The notes: generated by a model from the letters alone, not told the origin. 64,000 nt of DNA from Candidatus Omnitrophica bacterium UBA6210 (GCA_002421805.1 DISM01000004.1:1-64000), one strand, 5' to 3'; shown: positions 8,152 to 16,869, counted from the first letter of the stretch. A program made the numbers and translations.

Positions 8152-8432
8152 AGGGCGTCCTCTGTAAACGCGTCCTCATGCGCCTGGACGAATTCTTCCA
8201 GGGTCTCTTCAGGCCTGATCTTAAAACCCATGGCTTTGAGCGTATGGACGCGGTTGAGCAGTCTTCGTTCTTCCCAATACGCGGACTTGCCGAAGGAATA
8301 CTCAGGACCATCTTCTTCGTAAGTCCTAAACTCAGCCTGACGCGACTGTTCATGTCTCATCATGCAGCCGTCGGCCCTCAATACTCCTTCGTCAAATTTT
8401 TGTTCGTTTTCTTTTTTGTTCGTGTTTTTCAT
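8148..8432 (-). CDS. Hypothetical 94-residue protein, first gene of the PRTRC-like operon
   Basis: This small, charged, helical protein has a Lys/Asn-rich N-terminus (MKNTNKKENEQKF) and a C-terminal part RPEETLEEFVQAHEDAF. It starts at 8432 behind AGAAAGGAG, inside the arm of the first structured palindromic element. It is the first gene of the run leading to DUF6876, Ubl, E2, E1 and JAB, so the element is its 5' leader. No family is recognised. The N-terminal basic segment has a mirrored counterpart (18-residue frame at 8734, plus strand) in the other arm of the palindrome. Confidence 0.6.
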   Translation of the reverse strand: MKNTNKKENEQKFDEGVLRADGCMMRHEQSRQAEFRTYEEDGPEYSFGKSAYWEERRLLNRVHTLKAMGFKIRPEETLEEFVQAHEDAFTEDAL

Positions 8433-8765
8433 GGCTTAGTCTCCTTTCTGTTTTCGCTTGGGAGTTCTTAACCTAAGCGCCCGAAGCCTCTTGAGGCACA
8501 CCACAAGAGGCGGTTTTGGTCAAAAAAACAGGTATGCCCGAAGGCGAAAGAGAGACGGACGGAGCGAAAGAGCCTTCCTGGGTCACGAAAAAAATTGAGG
8601 ACTCCCCGAAGGGGCCATAGCCGCTTTTGAGGCAAACCACAAAAGCGGAGACGAATTATTTTCGTGATTTTATTGACGAAAATCAGGGCTTAAGGTTACA
8701 AAAGCGAAAACAAACAGAAAGGAGTCCAAGACGATGCTCGAAAAACTAAAAAAGAAAGCGATAAA
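8405..8765. repeat. Structured palindromic element, copy 1
   Basis: Outer arms (about 8405-8480 and 8690-8765) are imperfect inverted repeats. Each reads outward as GCGAAAAC..AGAAAGGAG followed by an ATG. The core holds hairpin A at 8486-8511 (stem GCCTCTTG/CAAGAGGC, loop AGGCACACCA), a central GACTCCCCGAAGGGGC at 8600-8615, and hairpin B at 8621-8648 (stem CCGCTTTTG/CAAAAGCGG, loop AGGCAAACCA). The same order recurs in copy 2 with changed stems and conserved loops. It is the leader of the PRTRC-like operon. Confidence 0.75.
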
Positions 8766-8790
8766 ATTCGGCAGGAAAAAAAGGTGTTGA
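8734..8790 (+). CDS. Possible 18-residue basic peptide in the palindrome arm
   Basis: A short plus-strand frame reads MLEKLKKKAIKFGRKKRC with AGAAAGGAG upstream. It mirrors the Shine-Dalgarno, start codon and Lys-rich N-terminus of the 94-residue gene on the other arm, so it may simply be a remnant of an inverted duplication. A translated cationic peptide is possible but unproven. Confidence 0.2.
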   Translation: MLEKLKKKAIKFGRKKRC

Positions 8791-8891
8791 GGGATGAAAG
8801 AAGGCACGGCAGGCAGGATTGTAGGTTTTAACGCGGGGTTTCGATGCTTTTAGTTTGCCCGTATAGCCGATAGCGCAGCTTTTTTCACTGC

Positions 8892-9140
8892 CTATTCGTT
8901 ATAGGCAGAAAGAACTGCGTTTTGCAGCTCTTGGTTAGCCTCTTTGGAAAGAGGCTTGACGGTAGGATAGTATTTGCCATCCTCCGCCTTCTGAGACGGC
9001 ATGGCGACGAACAAGGTATCATTCTTGCCGGCCATGACTCTCAAACCTTTGATCAAAACGCTATCAGCGACTTTGATATCGACAAAGGCCTTGAGAGTAT
9101 CGTTTCCTTCGATACGATGGATTCTTGAGACTTCGAACAT
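8892..9140 (-). CDS. spoVG: SpoVG family protein
   Basis: This is an 82-residue protein starting at the ATG at 9140, directly behind AGGAGGTGAG. The SpoVG pattern is clear: an N-terminal EVSRIHRI, TLKAFVDIKVADSVLIKGLRV, GLFVAMPS-like DTLFVAMPSQ, YYPTVKPLSKEA and a C-terminal LQNAVLSAYNE. SpoVG proteins are small nucleic-acid-binding regulators known from Firmicutes and spirochaetes, and also occur on mobile elements. An upstream in-frame ATG at 9197 with its own AAAGGAGG would add a Lys/Gln-rich leader, but the inner start has the better site. The gene is bracketed by the two copies of the structured element and could regulate the cassette; this is inference. Confidence 0.85.
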   Translation of the reverse strand: MFEVSRIHRIEGNDTLKAFVDIKVADSVLIKGLRVMAGKNDTLFVAMPSQKAEDGKYYPTVKPLSKEANQELQNAVLSAYNE

Positions 9141-9555
9141 TTTGCTCACCTCCTTCCTTTCTTGATTTTGTTCCTGTTTTTTTGTTTTTGGACGCATGTG
9201 GTCCTCCTTTCTTTTACGCCAAAAAAGATAACTCAATGCCTTTCAAGGCGTTTGAGGCAAACCACAAACCGCCGGTTTTGTCAATAAAACAAGGACTGAC
9301 CGAAGGAGAGCGAACGACAAGGGAGAGAACGAGCCTTCTTGGATTGCGGAAAAAATTGAGGACTCCCCGAAGGGGCAAGGCCCTTTTGAGGCAGACCACA
9401 AAAGCGGAGACGAATTATTTACGGAATTTTGTTGACGAAATTAAAGCGTTGAGTATTTTTGGCGAAGAAAAAGAAAGGAGGGCTTGCTTATTGCGGACAT
9501 AAGGGAAAACTACAAAATCAAGAAAGGAAGGTTGCAAAACTTATTCTTGAGCAAA
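9130..9555. repeat. Structured palindromic element, copy 2
   Basis: The arms at about 9130-9250 and 9441-9555 are imperfect inverted repeats reading outward through GGCG..AAAGAAAGGAGG and later ATCAAGAAAGGAAGG. The core matches copy 1: hairpin A at 9247-9273 (GGCGTTTG against CAAACCGCC, loop AGGCAAACCA), central GACTCCCCGAAGGGGC at 9361-9376, and hairpin B at 9381-9407 (CCCTTTTG against CAAAAGCGG, loop AGGCAGACCA). TTGAC boxes face outward at both core edges. It forms the leader of spoVG. Confidence 0.75.
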
Positions 9556-9589
9556 GACTTTTGAGGACCCTTTGTACCTCAGGGCGACA

Positions 9590-9961
9590 TCATCTCAACC
9601 CTAATTTCCTATTAGTACTCACAATATCTATCTGTTTTATATATGCGTCAACAACAGCACTTCGTTTCTCATAAGCTTCCCTCGCATTCCTGCCCTTGGT
9701 GCATTTTTTAAAACAATAATCGTTCTCAAGGGCCGCTTGAGTATCTTGAGCTAATTTACTTATTTCCTCGGTGGAAGTCTCTCTACTCAAAAGTTCAACT
9801 CCTCCCGCGTCATATTTTTTAGCATAGGTATCCACTATTACAGGGACGCAAGAGCTGCAGTATTCTTGCTCTCTCTCCCACCTGTCTTTTAAAGAGATGG
9901 TAACAAAGCTAATCAAAAATAGCATCCCTACAAAGATGGTTATCTTCACTATTTTATCCAT
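9590..9961 (-). CDS. Hypothetical membrane-anchored protein
   Basis: The start is taken at the ATG at 9961 (MDKIVKITIF), giving about 123 residues. The N-terminus has one hydrophobic segment (IFVGMLFLISFVTISL) that is a transmembrane anchor or uncleaved signal. The remainder is helical and charged, with a CSSC pair and a second Cys pair (DYCFKKC) that could form disulfides if exported. I do not recognise a family. The inverted 180-bp repeat begins just upstream, so its promoter may lie within that repeat. Confidence 0.45.
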   Translation of the reverse strand: MDKIVKITIFVGMLFLISFVTISLKDRWEREQEYCSSCVPVIVDTYAKKYDAGGVELLSRETSTEEISKLAQDTQAALENDYCFKKCTKGRNAREAYEKRSAVVDAYIKQIDIVSTNRKLGLR

Positions 9962-9988
9962 ATCAATCCTGATCGTAGCAGGAAAAAA

Positions 9989-10170
9989 GGCCAATTCCGA
10001 CACGGCTTTTATCCGCTAACCTGTTTATGTATGAGCGCGTTACGCACCCCGCATGCGGGAGCTTTTTTGGGCGGTTTTTCCCACCGCCTCTCGAAGGCTA
10101 CCGTATGCCCCCATCAACTCACACCCCCCCCATCCATTCCACCCCATCCCAGACAGGCAGGGGACATAGA
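9989..10170 (+). repeat. ~180-bp repeat, copy 1 (inverted relative to 46817-46992)
   Basis: This block is nearly identical to the reverse complement of 46817-46992. It contains a GCATGC-centred hairpin (CCCCGCATGCGGG), a second stem (GGCGGT..ACCGCC) and a C-run, and diverges only near the far end. The two copies are about 36.8 kb apart in opposite orientation. The short open frames inside it are proline-rich and likely non-coding. It may be a transfer-origin-like site, a dispersed repeat or a recombination site. Confidence 0.8.
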
Positions 10171-10267
10171 ATGTTTATCCTCTAATGATGTCACATCCAA
10201 AGAAACTTTCTGATAAAATCCAAATTGAGCAAAGAATTAATTGAACACAGCCATATTCATCTTTTCT

Positions 10268-12715
10268 CTACCTTGAAGGCAATTCTTCAATTTTCTTGAT
10301 TTTCTCCAACGGAGTGCGTAATTCATTCGCTATTAGTTTTTTGATACGTTTCATTCTCTTTTCATATTTTTTTAATGCAATTTTTAGTTCTGGTTTTTTA
10401 GATGTTAAGGCATTCAAACGAAAGAATGCCAAGCTAGCCAATACAGAATCTTTCCCAACTTCAACCATTTTAAGCAGAAATTCATGTTCGCCTAAATCAC
10501 TCAAAGCCCATGATAGAAAAAAAGACTTATGCAAAGATTCTCTATCATTTAAGAGAATGGATTCGTTGAATTGCTTGATTAGTGATTTTTTCAAAACGGC
10601 GGAGCTGAAACCCTCTTTTGCAAACCAAGTCGAAAGACCCAAAACCCAACCTTTTGGTATTTTTGAAAAGCCTGAATGCTCATTTTGTCCTAACTTAACC
10701 ATACTATCATAAATCTCAACGATATCTGTTAGGCCAGACTTCACTGCCTGACACTTAACTTCCGCATTAGATTCAAACGCCGCTTGACAAAAATTACCCA
10801 TACTGATCGCCCTCAATACTAAATGAATCAAATCTTGCACTGGAATCTTTTTTATAGTATTGAGGGTCTCTTCTGAAATTTCTCTTCGCAAACCTGCATA
10901 AAAAAAGATTACATTATTCCACCATTCATCAAGACTCTTTCCAAAAATCTCCTTCTCATCGATTCTTTTTCTTTCAAAATATTTTGCCGTAAAGAATTCC
11001 TGAAACGTAAAATGCCTAAATTTGATAAAGCCATCTGAACGTATTAAGATACCTGCTCTATCAATTAACTCACTTAAAAACTGTTTTACATTTTCAAGAT
11101 GTTCTCCTTTTTCATAATCCCTTTCATCGAAATAGTTTTCAACGAATTCAATCAAATCTTGATAAGGAATCTCTGTTGTCGAAGAATTATGAAGTTTGTA
11201 CCCCAATTCCATTAAAAATGTTTCTTTTATAGGTGGTTTAAATATAAAATCTAACCCCTTGGCAACATCCCACTTTCCTAGCAAAAGTTCAATAAAACGT
11301 TCATAAAGTATTGTGATGGATGCCGGTACCTCCCCATACTCTAATTGGCTTATAACTGCAACAAGCAAGGTATAAATCAACGGCGTTGACGGGAGTCGCT
11401 TCAGTAAGCTCTTTACTTCTTTTTCTAGCGTTGCGAGAATTTTATTCTTATCAAGATTTAAAATTCCAGATATATTTAAGACAAGCTTCTTTATATGTTG
11501 CCAATCGAAAGGTAAAATTTCAAAAGTATCAAATCCTTTGGGCAAGATTTCCTGTGGTAGCCTATAAAATTCTGTAGAGCGAGAGGTCACTAATATGGTC
11601 GAAGATTTAAATTTCCCCATATAGTCTTGTAATTTATTTAAAACATTTGTTCTCGATACCTGTGGCAATTCATCCAAGCCATCAATAATTAAAAAAATAG
11701 GCACCTGTTCTTTTTCTATTTCTTCCATAATTTTCTTTTCAAATCCTGGAGCATAAATTTGCAATTTAGATTTCATAATCTCAAACAAAGACTTATCATC
11801 AATAAAACTCAGATCTTTTGCAAGCAGCAAAACTGGAAGCGCAATTTTTTTAGCAATGGTATCTAGATCTGATAATTCCTTGAGATCACACAACCCCTTC
11901 CCTAGTTGTAGACATAAGTTATTTATTAATGAACGAACTAATAAGCTTTTTCCGCTACCGGGTTCGCCGATAAGAAAAATTTTCGCCCCTGGTTTTTTCA
12001 GTTCCATATAGGCGCTGCTAAAAGACATCGATTTTATTGTACTTATTAAATCTTTTGGCTCATCAGTATGGACGGGAGATTGGGGAACCACTTTTCCTAA
12101 TATAGGGTCCACAAATATTTTTTCAACCTCTACTGGCTTATCTATGCCAACCAATGGCAAGCCCGGATCAACGCATATGTTTTTAGTAATTTTTTCCAAA
12201 TAATCAAAAATATATGCAAAATCACCAAGATACGCTTGAGGATAAAATTTATCTAGTTCTTGAATTAATTTTTCAATACCCCAAAATTCTAACTTTTCAA
12301 AAAGATTTTCTTCACGAATTCTTTTCTCAAGTGTTCTCTGGGCTTCTTTCGAAAAAACACCGTTATTAATTACATAAACTCTCTCGAGTTTAATTTTATC
12401 TTTTGGATCCCATGGCAATGGATACTTCTCTTTAAGCGCAGCCTTTATCTGTGTTATTATTACATCCAGCGAATTCTCACTAGATTGACCACCTATTATC
12501 CTTCCTGCTTTTACAACAACACCACACCATATTTGACCTAAAGGTTCGGTGTCCGCGCAAAATATAAGATCTGGTCCATTTTCAAAAGAGCCATGTGTAA
12601 TAGTCACTTTTTGAAATGCCTTTCTTTCAAAAAGAGTTTTTAGTACCTCGTGTAATTCTTTTTCTTTAAATTTAATTAAATTTTTTTGTTTTAGCTGTAT
12701 TGGTATGCCTAACAT
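10268..12715 (-). CDS. NACHT-type STAND NTPase with N-terminal nuclease-like domain (probable anti-phage)
   Basis: This is an 815-residue protein. Residues ~15-140 resemble a PD-(D/E)xK restriction-type fold (GPDLIFCADT then CGVVVKAGR), but the usual acidic residue before the Lys is Val, so activity is uncertain. The NACHT ATPase follows: P-loop GEPGSGKS at 250-257, Walker B FLIIDGLDELPQ, and a TSR sensor region. A winged-helix-like stretch follows (FRHFTFQEFFTAKYF), then a long helical C-terminal part that may sense the trigger. Proteins of this build act as bacterial NLR-like defence proteins. The region is AT-rich compared with the transfer genes and adjoins Gabija-like and type III R-M genes, consistent with defence cargo. 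Confidence 0.75.
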   Translation of the reverse strand: MLGIPIQLKQKNLIKFKEKELHEVLKTLFERKAFQKVTITHGSFENGPDLIFCADTEPLGQIWCGVVVKAGRIIGGQSSENSLDVIITQIKAALKEKYPLPWDPKDKIKLERVYVINNGVFSKEAQRTLEKRIREENLFEKLEFWGIEKLIQELDKFYPQAYLGDFAYIFDYLEKITKNICVDPGLPLVGIDKPVEVEKIFVDPILGKVVPQSPVHTDEPKDLISTIKSMSFSSAYMELKKPGAKIFLIGEPGSGKSLLVRSLINNLCLQLGKGLCDLKELSDLDTIAKKIALPVLLLAKDLSFIDDKSLFEIMKSKLQIYAPGFEKKIMEEIEKEQVPIFLIIDGLDELPQVSRTNVLNKLQDYMGKFKSSTILVTSRSTEFYRLPQEILPKGFDTFEILPFDWQHIKKLVLNISGILNLDKNKILATLEKEVKSLLKRLPSTPLIYTLLVAVISQLEYGEVPASITILYERFIELLLGKWDVAKGLDFIFKPPIKETFLMELGYKLHNSSTTEIPYQDLIEFVENYFDERDYEKGEHLENVKQFLSELIDRAGILIRSDGFIKFRHFTFQEFFTAKYFERKRIDEKEIFGKSLDEWWNNVIFFYAGLRREISEETLNTIKKIPVQDLIHLVLRAISMGNFCQAAFESNAEVKCQAVKSGLTDIVEIYDSMVKLGQNEHSGFSKIPKGWVLGLSTWFAKEGFSSAVLKKSLIKQFNESILLNDRESLHKSFFLSWALSDLGEHEFLLKMVEVGKDSVLASLAFFRLNALTSKKPELKIALKKYEKRMKRIKKLIANELRTPLEKIKKIEELPSR

Positions 12716-12780
12716 ATCTTCTCCTCTTTTAAAAGACTATTTATTTCCAGTCTTCATAGTTCTCAGACAAATCAACCATT

Positions 12781-12951
12781 TTATAATCCCCTAATCAGCC
12801 TCTCCAGTTTCTTCAAATCTCTTCGGGCAATCCGGAGCAATTTCTCTGAAGGCTGCTTCCCTTCCAGACTTAGATCCACAAAAGTCGTTATGCACTGCAA
12901 CTTATTCAACAATTCTGCCTGTATTTTATTTGATTTTGAGAGTTTATTCAT
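12781..12951 (-). CDS. Small helical protein, ~56 residues
   Basis: I prefer the ATG at 12951 (MNKLSKSNKI) over a TTG 18 bases upstream. The predicted protein is a helical hairpin with a Lys/Arg-rich C-terminus (RRDLKKLERLIRGL). It lies between the helicase gene and the NACHT gene with short spacing on both sides. No family is recognised and no strong ribosome-binding site is visible, so it may be a minor component of the defence block or not expressed. Confidence 0.35.
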   Translation of the reverse strand: MNKLSKSNKIQAELLNKLQCITTFVDLSLEGKQPSEKLLRIARRDLKKLERLIRGL

Positions 12952-12972
12952 GAATTTAAATGGTAGCAAACC

Positions 12973-14988
12973 TTAAAAGCCCTCAGGATTAAAATCAATG
13001 ATGCTGAAGCCTAACTCTTGAATTTTCTTTATATCTGTTTTTGATTTTGTATCTGGTAGGGCCCAGGCTAATAACTTTCTTGGCCTAGAGCTCGCAACAT
13101 AAGAGAATCTAGCATTTTCATCTTTGTCATCTGACAGCCACTCCAACCAATGGCCACCCTTGCTGCCTCTTTTATCAAAAGATGAAACAAGTAAAATTGC
13201 ATCAAACGTTTCTCCTTTTACACTGTGAATCGTTTTAATCTTTATATAAGGAACTTCCTGATCTCTTATTGTCAATGAAAGAATAACCTGTTGCCCACCT
13301 AAATTTGATGGGACTCTAAAATTTCTTCCATCAAGAGTAAAAGACGCCATGCTATCTAAATCCTGGTCCAAAACTTTTACACATGAAGCAATTATCCCTC
13401 CAAAATTTTTACGAACGCATTTCACCCAACCGTCCCAAGTCTGACTCAGATCGCAAATTTCACAATTACTTTTTGAACACTCATCTAAAACACGCGAAAG
13501 AAAGAGGCGCCAACGTAAAGGAGATTCTACGGAATCTGGACAATAATAACGTCGTGAATTTAGATGTTTATCTTTGAAGAACTTATTTGCGACAAAGTAC
13601 CCCAAGGCTAGTATCGCATCATCCATGAATTGTTGATTTTTTTTATTCCAAAGACAAATCGCCATCGCAAGTTGATTCTGATTGCCCTGCTCATCATTAA
13701 CCGCTTTTAGTGCGCGAACTGTCGACCACCCCCGTGCCAATACTACTGATTTAGAAATTTCAATGCTTCTGTCTGCTAAATATTTTTCAAATGCCTTTGG
13801 AATATTGGAGATAGATTCTTTATTCTTGTAAAAAAAACAAACACATGCTGGCCCATTCTTGTCAGGAATTTTCCTCCCCGCAACCTGACTACCACCTACT
13901 AATTTCTGACAAAGGTCAACAATTGATTGATAACTTCTAAAATTATCTCTGAGTTCTGGCTGTTCAAAATTATTCCGTGAAACAAAATCTAAAACCTGTT
14001 GTGGATTCACTTTTTTAAACTCATATATTGCCTGATTTAAATCTCCAACGAAATGAAAAATCGTACCCTTTTGTTTGAGAAATCCCAAAATCCCAAGCTG
14101 TATTTCAGACAAATCTTGACATTCATCAACAATAATAAAAGGAAATCGCTGAGACAATCTGTTTAGAATATCGTCCCATTCTTTTAACAATTTATAACAT
14201 ATCCATTCAATATCCTGGTAAGTAGCAAACCCGTCTGCCAAGAAGCGTTTCTTGATATCAAGAAAACCCTTTCTCATCTGTCCTAGAGTTAACCATGTTT
14301 TATCCGCTCTAAACTGCTTAAAAGCTTCAGCATTAAAATATACCTCATCTAATAAATACTCTCTGCTATTAGGAATTTTGATTTCCCATCTAACGCCATC
14401 TATATTAGATCGAATCATGTTTGCATATAACGGCATGGAGCCTGGACGAGTTTTATCATTACCTCTGAAATACGAATAACTTGTCGGACATTTGTAATTA
14501 TTAATCCATCCTTCGGAAATGTTTTCATCAACAATTCGAAGACTTTTATCATTCTCTCTGCCTTTATAATCTGTGATTAGATGCGCAAAGGGATGAGCCA
14601 AATACCCGTGCAACCAACTATCTATTGTCCCAATAAAATGAGGATATCCTGATTTCTCAACGCCAGCGTAATATTGAACTCGTTTTTGAATAACTTGTGC
14701 CGCATTATTAGTAAAGGTCAAAATAGCAATTCCGCGGTATTTATCAGTCCACAAGTCAAACTCACACGTCGACTTCAAACCAACGACTTCTGTCTTCCCG
14801 CTTCCTGGACAGGCCCTTAGAAAGATATCCTTGAGTCGTGAAGAAAGTATATATTCCAACTGTTTCTCTGACTTCTCGGTGACACAACATTTACCATAAT
14901 CTTGGCAGACAGAATTACACTGTTTATTCAAACAAGTCTTGGCTAAATTTCTGCTTGAAAAAATTCTTGCTCTCACTGTCTCAATCAT
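12973..14988 (-). CDS. UvrD/Rep-like helicase, GajB-like (Gabija)
   Basis: This is a superfamily 1 helicase of about 671 residues from the ATG at 14988, which is preceded by GAAGGA and overlaps the end of the upstream gene's stop region. Motifs: Walker A ACPGSGKTEVV, Ia-like ILTFTNNAA, Walker B IIVDECQDLSE, III VGDLNQAIYEF, IV LRDNFRSYQS and a C-terminal TIHSVKGETFDA motif. In Gabija, GajB is such a helicase next to the OLD-family nuclease GajA. It is longer than typical GajB and has extra Cys pairs, one near the N-terminus (CLNKQC, CCVTEK) and one inside (CEIC), perhaps binding zinc or an Fe-S cluster. Confidence 0.75.
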   Translation of the reverse strand: MIETVRARIFSSRNLAKTCLNKQCNSVCQDYGKCCVTEKSEKQLEYILSSRLKDIFLRACPGSGKTEVVGLKSTCEFDLWTDKYRGIAILTFTNNAAQVIQKRVQYYAGVEKSGYPHFIGTIDSWLHGYLAHPFAHLITDYKGRENDKSLRIVDENISEGWINNYKCPTSYSYFRGNDKTRPGSMPLYANMIRSNIDGVRWEIKIPNSREYLLDEVYFNAEAFKQFRADKTWLTLGQMRKGFLDIKKRFLADGFATYQDIEWICYKLLKEWDDILNRLSQRFPFIIVDECQDLSEIQLGILGFLKQKGTIFHFVGDLNQAIYEFKKVNPQQVLDFVSRNNFEQPELRDNFRSYQSIVDLCQKLVGGSQVAGRKIPDKNGPACVCFFYKNKESISNIPKAFEKYLADRSIEISKSVVLARGWSTVRALKAVNDEQGNQNQLAMAICLWNKKNQQFMDDAILALGYFVANKFFKDKHLNSRRYYCPDSVESPLRWRLFLSRVLDECSKSNCEICDLSQTWDGWVKCVRKNFGGIIASCVKVLDQDLDSMASFTLDGRNFRVPSNLGGQQVILSLTIRDQEVPYIKIKTIHSVKGETFDAILLVSSFDKRGSKGGHWLEWLSDDKDENARFSYVASSRPRKLLAWALPDTKSKTDIKKIQELGFSIIDFNPEGF

Positions 14989-14992
14989 TCCT

Positions 14993-16864
14993 TCACGACC
15001 CATCTGGATTGCCTCCGCATGCCCAAATGACGGCTTTCTGAAGATAATCTGGAATAGCAAAAGATTTAGTCTGATCAGAAAGATAGCTAGCAAGCATCTG
15101 AGCAAATAAACCTTTCCCGATATTTTGATCTTCGATTCGCTCTAAAAGAAGAGCTGCTAGTTTAGCTCTTGCATTTTCATCTTGTTTCACATCTTTTTTT
15201 AACCATTCATTAAGTTCTAATTTCACGCTCCCATTTGTCGGCCACAGTTGAATTAAAACTGTAAGCATTGTTTTATAGTTTTCACCCTCCATTGCTAAAT
15301 CATATTCAAAAGTTTTCAATTTCCCGGCGTACAAACGTGTCCAAGGCGAGGTATTAACATCCTTAACAAGCGACAATGCTGGATTGTTACCTTTCACCTG
15401 CCGGGATACCGTTGGAACTGAATCTGTAGACGGGTCTTGATCTGTAATACCGGCACAACGGATCGGAATTCTACCTTTGTGATCTTTCCCGGTAATATCA
15501 CAAAAAGGCTGCAAAAAATATTTAAAGAAAATCCCATTCATGTTTATTACTGAAACCCCTGCTTCTTCAATGGAATCAGGCAGTCTTTTTCCTTTGGCGG
15601 GCTTTTTATTATAAACCGCAAGAACACGCTTCGCCAGCTCCGGCAAAAGCATGGCCTCTGAAATTCCTTCAACTAAAATAAGTCCTTTGGCAAAAAATAA
15701 TACAGATTTTGTAGCATCCAACCAACGCGATACAAAATCTGTAGTCTCAGGATTTAATTTACACTCGTTTATGGAGACTGCTTGAAACAAATTTCTGGAA
15801 GAAGACGACAAGTGGATTAGAGACTCAATAGAGACTGCAGATGCCAATACGGGTGAATGAGTTGTTACTATGACTTGAACATTATTTTTTTTAGATTGAG
15901 CCTCCAAATATTTCAAAAGTTTTATTTGGAGTTGAGGATGCAAATGGGCTTCTGGTTCTTCGATAAGAAGTAATCGTAGGTATTTTGGGTCTTCCGCTGT
16001 TTCCTCTGTAAGTTCCGCTAACACTGTAGCAAGATATAGCAAATTATTATAACCCAAACTATTTTGATCAAGGCTTCGGAACATCTCCGAGGGTGTATCT
16101 GCTTTCAAGCCTGGGTAGAAAAGAAGCCTCAAGTTTTCAACGATTCGATTGAAATTTGTTTGTGAATATTGTATTTGTGTATCTTGCCCAAATACACTTC
16201 CCAAAACTTCTGCCAAACGCGTTCTAATAAGTAAGTTGGCCTTCTTTATTGAATCCTGGCCTGTTAATTTTTCATTGAAACCTTTTACTTCTTCTTCAAG
16301 AGAATGAAGCTTATTCTCATCCTGTGCTTTTTTTAAATCACGCTTGTTCAAATTTCTTAAAAGTCTAGCCAGTCTAGACCCCTTCCCTTCGCTAAGCTTA
16401 GCTTCAGCATCTCGGAGAGGAGGCAAATAAATACAGTGAATAGTTTCAAAAAGCTCGCGCTCAAACATACTTGATCGAGATGCCCCACCCCAACTCTCCC
16501 ATTTAAAACGACCGCGAGGAGTTAGCTTATTGTCTACCTGAACTGTTAAAGTGGCATTTCCGTTTTCATCTGTCCAAGGAAGGAAAGCTACTTTTTCCTC
16601 TTGGGAAAGACCATTGAAAATTCCAAAAATGCGAAAAGCAGCAACAGGACTATTTGGCTTATCAAAGGGAGAATGAAAATCAGATTCAGAGACTAAATTT
16701 CTGCCGAACTCATCTTCAAGTAAAAGCAGTCGCAAGGCATCGATAATTGCACTCTTTCCAACACTATTTTCACCTACTAATACATTTAATCCTTTTGAGA
16801 ATTTAATCTCAAAAGAATCGCGAAAATTTTTATATCCCTCAATATTCAAATTACTCAAGTACAT
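14993..16864 (-). CDS. OLD-family ATPase/TOPRIM nuclease, GajA-like (Gabija)
   Basis: This is a 623-residue protein with an SMC/ABC-type ATPase split around a long insertion: Walker A VGENSVGKSAIIDAL near residue 32, and a signature/Walker B region LLLIEEPEAHLHPQ. A C-terminal TOPRIM nuclease domain begins at KGLILVEGISEAMLLPELA. This architecture is the OLD family and, with the UvrD-like helicase directly downstream, the Gabija arrangement, in which GajA is a nicking endonuclease controlled by nucleotides. The gene begins five bases after the stop of a predicted nuclease gene, suggesting one operon of three genes. Confidence 0.82.
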   Translation of the reverse strand: MYLSNLNIEGYKNFRDSFEIKFSKGLNVLVGENSVGKSAIIDALRLLLLEDEFGRNLVSESDFHSPFDKPNSPVAAFRIFGIFNGLSQEEKVAFLPWTDENGNATLTVQVDNKLTPRGRFKWESWGGASRSSMFERELFETIHCIYLPPLRDAEAKLSEGKGSRLARLLRNLNKRDLKKAQDENKLHSLEEEVKGFNEKLTGQDSIKKANLLIRTRLAEVLGSVFGQDTQIQYSQTNFNRIVENLRLLFYPGLKADTPSEMFRSLDQNSLGYNNLLYLATVLAELTEETAEDPKYLRLLLIEEPEAHLHPQLQIKLLKYLEAQSKKNNVQVIVTTHSPVLASAVSIESLIHLSSSSRNLFQAVSINECKLNPETTDFVSRWLDATKSVLFFAKGLILVEGISEAMLLPELAKRVLAVYNKKPAKGKRLPDSIEEAGVSVINMNGIFFKYFLQPFCDITGKDHKGRIPIRCAGITDQDPSTDSVPTVSRQVKGNNPALSLVKDVNTSPWTRLYAGKLKTFEYDLAMEGENYKTMLTVLIQLWPTNGSVKLELNEWLKKDVKQDENARAKLAALLLERIEDQNIGKGLFAQMLASYLSDQTKSFAIPDYLQKAVIWACGGNPDGS

Positions 16865-16869
16865 AGTTT

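Noticed and set aside
8405..9555. Known ribozyme or riboswitch in the structured element
   Set aside because: I looked for a hammerhead core (CUGAUGA with GAAA) and HEARO/GOLLD-like signatures and did not find them.
10031..10213. Proline-rich short frame inside the 180-bp repeat, also at 46792-47053
   Set aside because: Both copies give similar peptides only because the DNA is repeated; there is no ribosome site or conserved fold, so I treat it as non-coding.
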